Origin: an uncultured Pseudomonadota bacterium
Lineage (GTDB): Bacteria > Pseudomonadota > Gammaproteobacteria > Burkholderiales > Casimicrobiaceae
Assembly: GCA_937958295.1 (NCBI GenBank)
Contig: CALFEY010000138.1
Span: forward strand, 1-9,075
DNA length: 9,075 nt
Direction of reading: 5' to 3'
The translations under genes were made by a program, and so were the position numbers. Under the pieces are notes generated by a model. That model was not told where the DNA came from and searched no databases. It saw nothing but the letters and a program-made list of their open reading frames with translations. Numbering within the stretch: position 1 is the stretch's first letter; every line of letters starts with the position of its first letter. Below, in pieces: positions 6,519 to 9,075 of the stretch.

Positions 6519-8444
6519 TCACGACGACTTGTGAACGCGCAGATACCATTCGGCGAGCAGGCGCACCTGCTTTTCCGTGTAGCCCTTCTCGACCATGCGG
6601 GCGACGAAGTTCTGGTGCTTCTGCTTGTCGTCGGCGGACGCCTTGGCGTTGAAGGAGATCACGGGCAGCAGGTCCTCGGTGTTGCTGAACATCTTCTTTT
6701 CGATCACTTCGCGCAGCTTCTCGTAGCTGTTCCACGCGGGGTTGCGGCCACCGTTGTGGGCACGGGCCCGCAGCACGAAGTTCACGATCTCGTTGCGGAA
6801 GTCCTTGGGATTGGCGATGCCCACGGGCTTCTCGATCTTCTCGAGCTCGGCATTGAGTGCAGCGCGGTCGAAGCTCTCGCCCGTCTCGGGGTCGCGGTAA
6901 TCCTCCTCCTGGATCCAGCAATCGGCGAAGGTCACATAGCGGTCGAAGATGTTCTGCCCGTACTCCGCGTACGACTCGAGGTACGCGGTCTGGATCTCCT
7001 TGCCGATGAACTCGGCGTAGCGCGGCCCGAGGTAGCCCTTGAGGTGCTCGAGGTAGCGGCGACGGATCTCGTCGGGAAGGTCGTCGCGCGCGAGCCGCTG
7101 CTCGAGGACGTACATGAGGTGCACGGGGTTGGCCGCGATCTCCGTCTGGTCGTGGTTGAACACGGCCGACAGCACCTTGTAGGCGAAGCGGGTGGAAAGG
7201 CCCGTCATGCCTTCGTCGGCGCCGGCGTAGTCGCGATACTCCTGCAACGTCTTGGCCTTGGGATCGACGTCCTTCAGCGTTTCGCCGTCGTACACGCGCA
7301 TCTTGGAATACATGCTCGAGTTCTCGGGCTCCTTCAGGCGCGACAGGACCGAGAACTGCGCCATCATGTCCAGCGTGCCCGGGGCGCAGGGCGCCTTGGC
7401 CAGCGAGGAGCCGGCCAGCAGCTTCTCGTAGATCTTCACTTCGTCGGACACCCGCAGGCAGTACGGCACCTTGACGATGTAGATCCGGTCGAGGAACGCC
7501 TCGTTGTTCTTGTTGTTGCGGAAGCTGTGCCACTCCGACTCGTTGGAGTGGGCCACGATCACGCCGTTGAACGGAATCGCGGAAAAGCCCTCCGTGCCCT
7601 TGAAGTTGCCTTCCTGCGTGGCCGTCAGCAGGGGGTGCAGCATCTTGATGGGCGCCTTGAACATCTCCACGAACTCGAGCAGGCCCTGGTTGGCGAGGCA
7701 CAGGCCGCCGGAGTAGCTGTAGGCGTCGGGATCGTTCTGCGAGTAGTGCTCGAGCTTGCGGATGTCGATCTTGCCGACGAGCGAGCTGATGTCCTGGTTG
7801 TTCTCGTCGCCGGGTTCCGTTTTGGTGATGGCCACCTGGCGCAGCACCGACGGCATGATGCGCACGACGCGGAACTGCGTGATGTCGCCGCCGAACTCCT
7901 CGAGGCGCTTGAGCGCCCACGGGGACATGATGCCCGACAGGTAGCGGCGGGGGATGCCGTATTCCTCCTGCAGCATCTCGCCGTAGCGCTCGGCCGGGAA
8001 GAGACCGAGCGGGGACTCGTTGACGGGCGAGCCCTTGAGCGCAAAGATGGGATGAGCCTCCATCACCGTCTTCAAGCGCTCGGAGATCGAGGACTTGCCG
8101 CCGCCCACCGGGCCCAGGAGATAGAGGATCTGCTTTTTCTCCTCGAGCCCCTGTGCGGCATGCTTGAAGAAGGCCACGATCTGCTCGATCGCGTCTTCCA
8201 TGCCGTAGAACTCGCGGAAGGCCGGGTACCGGCGGATCACCCGGTTGCCGAACAGGCGCGAGAGGCGCTGGTCGTTCCGCGTGTCGACGAATTCTGCTTC
8301 GCCGATGCCCGCGAGCATGCGCTCCGCGGCTGTGGCATACACCGATGGATCCGTCTTGCAAAGATCCAGATACTCGTCCAGCGACAGCTCTTCTTCGCGC
8401 GTCGCCGAATAGTTGGTGCGGAACGTCTCCAACAACTTGCCCAT
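6519..8444 (-). CDS. prkA: PrkA family AAA+ serine protein kinase (YeaG-like)
   Basis: Predicted 641-residue protein very similar by eye to E. coli YeaG (about 644 residues), which helps cells survive prolonged nitrogen starvation. Domains are an N-terminal helical region, an AAA+ module with Walker A GPVGGGKSS (111-119), a Walker-B-like segment ANQGLLEFVEMFKAP (251-265), a sensor-like IVAHSNESEW (296-305) and NNKNNEAFLDRIY (310-322) with a likely arginine finger, then the C-terminal PrkA domain with YAEFIGKEIQTAYLESYAEY (476-495), NPKDFRNEIVNFVLRARA and MFSNTEDLLPVISFNAK. Kinase activity is reported for relatives, but no classical Hanks motifs are seen. Compared with YeaG, a short loop after HPIFALKG is a few residues shorter. 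The ATG at 8444 has AAGGAG five bases upstream. It is the first gene of the trio and lies behind a sigma-54-type promoter. The AAA+ plus VWA pairing resembles MoxR-VWA chaperone systems (inference). Confidence 0.96.
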   Translation of the reverse strand: MGKLLETFRTNYSATREEELSLDEYLDLCKTDPSVYATAAERMLAGIGEAEFVDTRNDQRLSRLFGNRVIRRYPAFREFYGMEDAIEQIVAFFKHAAQGLEEKKQILYLLGPVGGGKSSISERLKTVMEAHPIFALKGSPVNESPLGLFPAERYGEMLQEEYGIPRRYLSGIMSPWALKRLEEFGGDITQFRVVRIMPSVLRQVAITKTEPGDENNQDISSLVGKIDIRKLEHYSQNDPDAYSYSGGLCLANQGLLEFVEMFKAPIKMLHPLLTATQEGNFKGTEGFSAIPFNGVIVAHSNESEWHSFRNNKNNEAFLDRIYIVKVPYCLRVSDEVKIYEKLLAGSSLAKAPCAPGTLDMMAQFSVLSRLKEPENSSMYSKMRVYDGETLKDVDPKAKTLQEYRDYAGADEGMTGLSTRFAYKVLSAVFNHDQTEIAANPVHLMYVLEQRLARDDLPDEIRRRYLEHLKGYLGPRYAEFIGKEIQTAYLESYAEYGQNIFDRYVTFADCWIQEEDYRDPETGESFDRAALNAELEKIEKPVGIANPKDFRNEIVNFVLRARAHNGGRNPAWNSYEKLREVIEKKMFSNTEDLLPVISFNAKASADDKQKHQNFVARMVEKGYTEKQVRLLAEWYLRVHKSS

Positions 8445-8540
8445 CGCATCTCCTTCGCGAGAGGGCGTAACGCTTCGGGCAACTATTGTCTTTGTAGGGC
8501 CTTCAACGCTCGCATGGCTCGCGGCTTGGTCCTAGAAACC

Positions 8541-8580
8541 ACTATATGTCGCTTTCGTGTAACCGCAAGGCGCGTGCCAG
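8541..8580 (-). promoter_or_regulatory. Sigma-54 (RpoN) -24/-12 promoter for prkA-yeaH-spoVR
   Basis: On the - strand, CTGGCACG (8580-8573), then CGCC, then TTGCG (8568-8564) matches the sigma-54 consensus TGGCACG-N4-TTGC[A/T] at all but the last base. The invariant GG (8578-8577) and GC (8566-8565) are exactly ten bases apart. Transcription would start near A8553, giving a leader of about 109 bases before the prkA ATG. A TATAGT hexamer at 8546-8541, 15 bases after TTGCGG, could be the -10 of an overlapping sigma-70/sigma-S promoter, but its -35 is poor. E. coli yeaGH belongs to the nitrogen-starvation (NtrC) response, so an RpoN promoter fits the genes. Confidence 0.75.
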
Positions 8581-8631
8581 CATTCCGCTAGCACTTCCAC
8601 GCGAGGAGTGCCGGTTGCATCCCGCGGAAAG

Positions 8632-8754
8632 ACGCGTGCGACGCGGCGCATGCGTGGCGGCCTACAGCGGCTTCGCTCGCGCGAAATAGCCTTCTCCTAC
8701 AACGTGCGAACCGCGTTTGCGTGGGATCGGAAGGCATCGCCGCGCGTGCGGCGA
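8632..8754. promoter_or_regulatory. Cluster of dyads upstream of the sigma-54 promoter; candidate enhancer-binding sites
   Basis: Three inverted repeats lie about 55-175 bases upstream of the -24 element, the range where RpoN activators bind. They are ACGCGTGCG (8632-8640) with CGCATGCGT (8647-8655), nine-base arms with one mismatch; TTCGC (8672-8676) with GCGAA (8681-8685); and TCGCCGC (8737-8743) with GCGGCGA (8748-8754), perfect seven-base arms. They do not share a common motif, and none matches the NtrC consensus GCAC-N7-GTGC. Some may arise by chance in this GC-rich stretch. Confidence 0.3.
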
Positions 8755-9041
8755 GCGTGCTGGCGCGGGTCCTGCACATGACGCGGCGTCGGGCGGGCAC
8801 GACAACGCTGACGCTTTGCGCGCGCTCCGCTTGTTCCGTGCTGGGGCAGGGCATCACCAATATCGCGCATCGACGGTTCACGTTGCCCTCAACGCGGGAC
8901 GGGGCAAACGGTTTACCGGGGCTTATCGCGTGCGCAGGCGCGGCGAGTGCGCCGTGGCGCCGCCGAAAGACCGGCGTGGGCCTCGGCGAAAGCAGTACTG
9001 GGGGAGGGGTGAAGCGAAGGAAACGAGAACGGAAAGGTCAG
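8755..9041. other. Non-coding stretch between prkA control region and tRNA
   Basis: I see no credible protein gene between the prkA control region and the tRNA. The open frames over this part on either strand give Arg/Ala-rich peptides without recognisable motifs, and one runs into the tRNA. The stretch contains small GC hairpins such as CGCCG-AAAGAC-CGGCG near 8960-8976 and, next to the tRNA, a purine-rich + strand (9000-9038). No clear intrinsic terminator for the tRNA transcript was found. Confidence 0.5.
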
Positions 9042-9075
9042 TGGTAGGCGCGATTGGACTCGAACCAACTCGCCC
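9042..9075 (-). tRNA. tRNA 3' end (partial; possibly tRNA-Val)
   Basis: Read on the - strand, the window edge carries the end of a variable loop, a T-arm with stem GTTGG/CCAAT around the loop TTCGAGT, the acceptor 3' strand CGCGCCT, discriminator A and an encoded CCA ending at 9042. This is a complete tRNA 3' end; the 5' part including the anticodon lies beyond 9075. The acceptor predicts a 5' end of AGGCGCG. From memory this resembles betaproteobacterial tRNA-Val (GAC), but the isotype cannot be proven without the anticodon. It lies on the same strand as prkA, far upstream. Confidence 0.85.

Noticed and set aside
5351..6652. 433-codon open frame on the + strand opposite yeaH
   Set aside because: Shadow of yeaH that also runs into prkA; no ribosome site or motif.
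6435..8591. 718-codon open frame on the + strand opposite prkA
   Set aside because: It is antisense to a clearly conserved prkA and rich in Val, Leu, Glu, His and Arg, as expected from the complement of GC-rich codons; no domain is recognisable.
8590..8760. NtrC-type enhancer site
   Set aside because: Searched by eye for GCAC-N7-GTGC on both strands; no match found.
8588..9047. Short open frames on both strands in the region upstream of prkA (8588-8881 on -, 8721-9047 on +)
   Set aside because: No ribosome sites fitting their starts, Arg/Ala-rich peptides without motifs; the + frame runs into the tRNA and the - frame overlaps the promoter region.

Overview
The window is GC-rich chromosomal DNA whose gene content and codon use suggest a betaproteobacterium, probably Burkholderiales or a close relative. 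A Bug-family tricarboxylate receptor next to a TcuA-like flavoprotein is typical of that group. The PrkA/YeaH/SpoVR proteins are close to the proteobacterial forms (E. coli YeaG, YeaH, YcgB). The taxon is inferred; no marker gene such as rRNA is present.

The left part (1-2695, + strand) is a small catabolic unit. An AT-rich leader with repeated half-sites (1-30) precedes an FAD-dependent dehydrogenase of the tricarballylate dehydrogenase (TcuA)/fumarate reductase flavoprotein family (88-1590). A secreted Bug/TctC-type receptor follows (1653-2618), then a strong GC hairpin with a T-rich tail that probably ends the transcript (2640-2695). The receptor would capture a small carboxylate in the periplasm and the flavoenzyme would oxidise it or a derivative. 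No TcuB partner and no TctA/TctB membrane subunits lie in the window. A separate EamA/DMT-type membrane transporter follows (2731-3633, + strand); it contains a run of eight G.

The right part (3667-8444, - strand, convergent with the transporter) is the conserved stress trio in the order prkA (AAA+ protein, putative kinase), yeaH (DUF444/VWA protein) and spoVR. prkA and yeaH are 43 bases apart. yeaH starts with TTG. Its stop codon overlaps the ATG of a 19-codon leader ORF with a very strong Shine-Dalgarno sequence, and that ORF ends 10 bases inside spoVR in another frame, which suggests translational relay or a disrupted 5' end. Upstream of prkA is a near-consensus sigma-54 promoter (-24/-12 elements at 8565-8580, GG-N10-GC spacing) with several dyads further upstream that could bind an enhancer-binding protein. 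This fits the nitrogen-starvation/stationary-phase role known for E. coli yeaGH.

The last ~600 bases hold no credible protein gene. They contain the prkA control region, then a non-coding stretch, then the 3' end of a tRNA gene on the - strand (T-arm, acceptor strand and encoded CCA; possibly tRNA-Val), cut by the window edge.

The window holds five confident protein genes, one tiny candidate ORF and one partial tRNA. Most genes belong to known families. The points most worth checking are the regulatory and translational architecture of the prkA-yeaH-spoVR operon.
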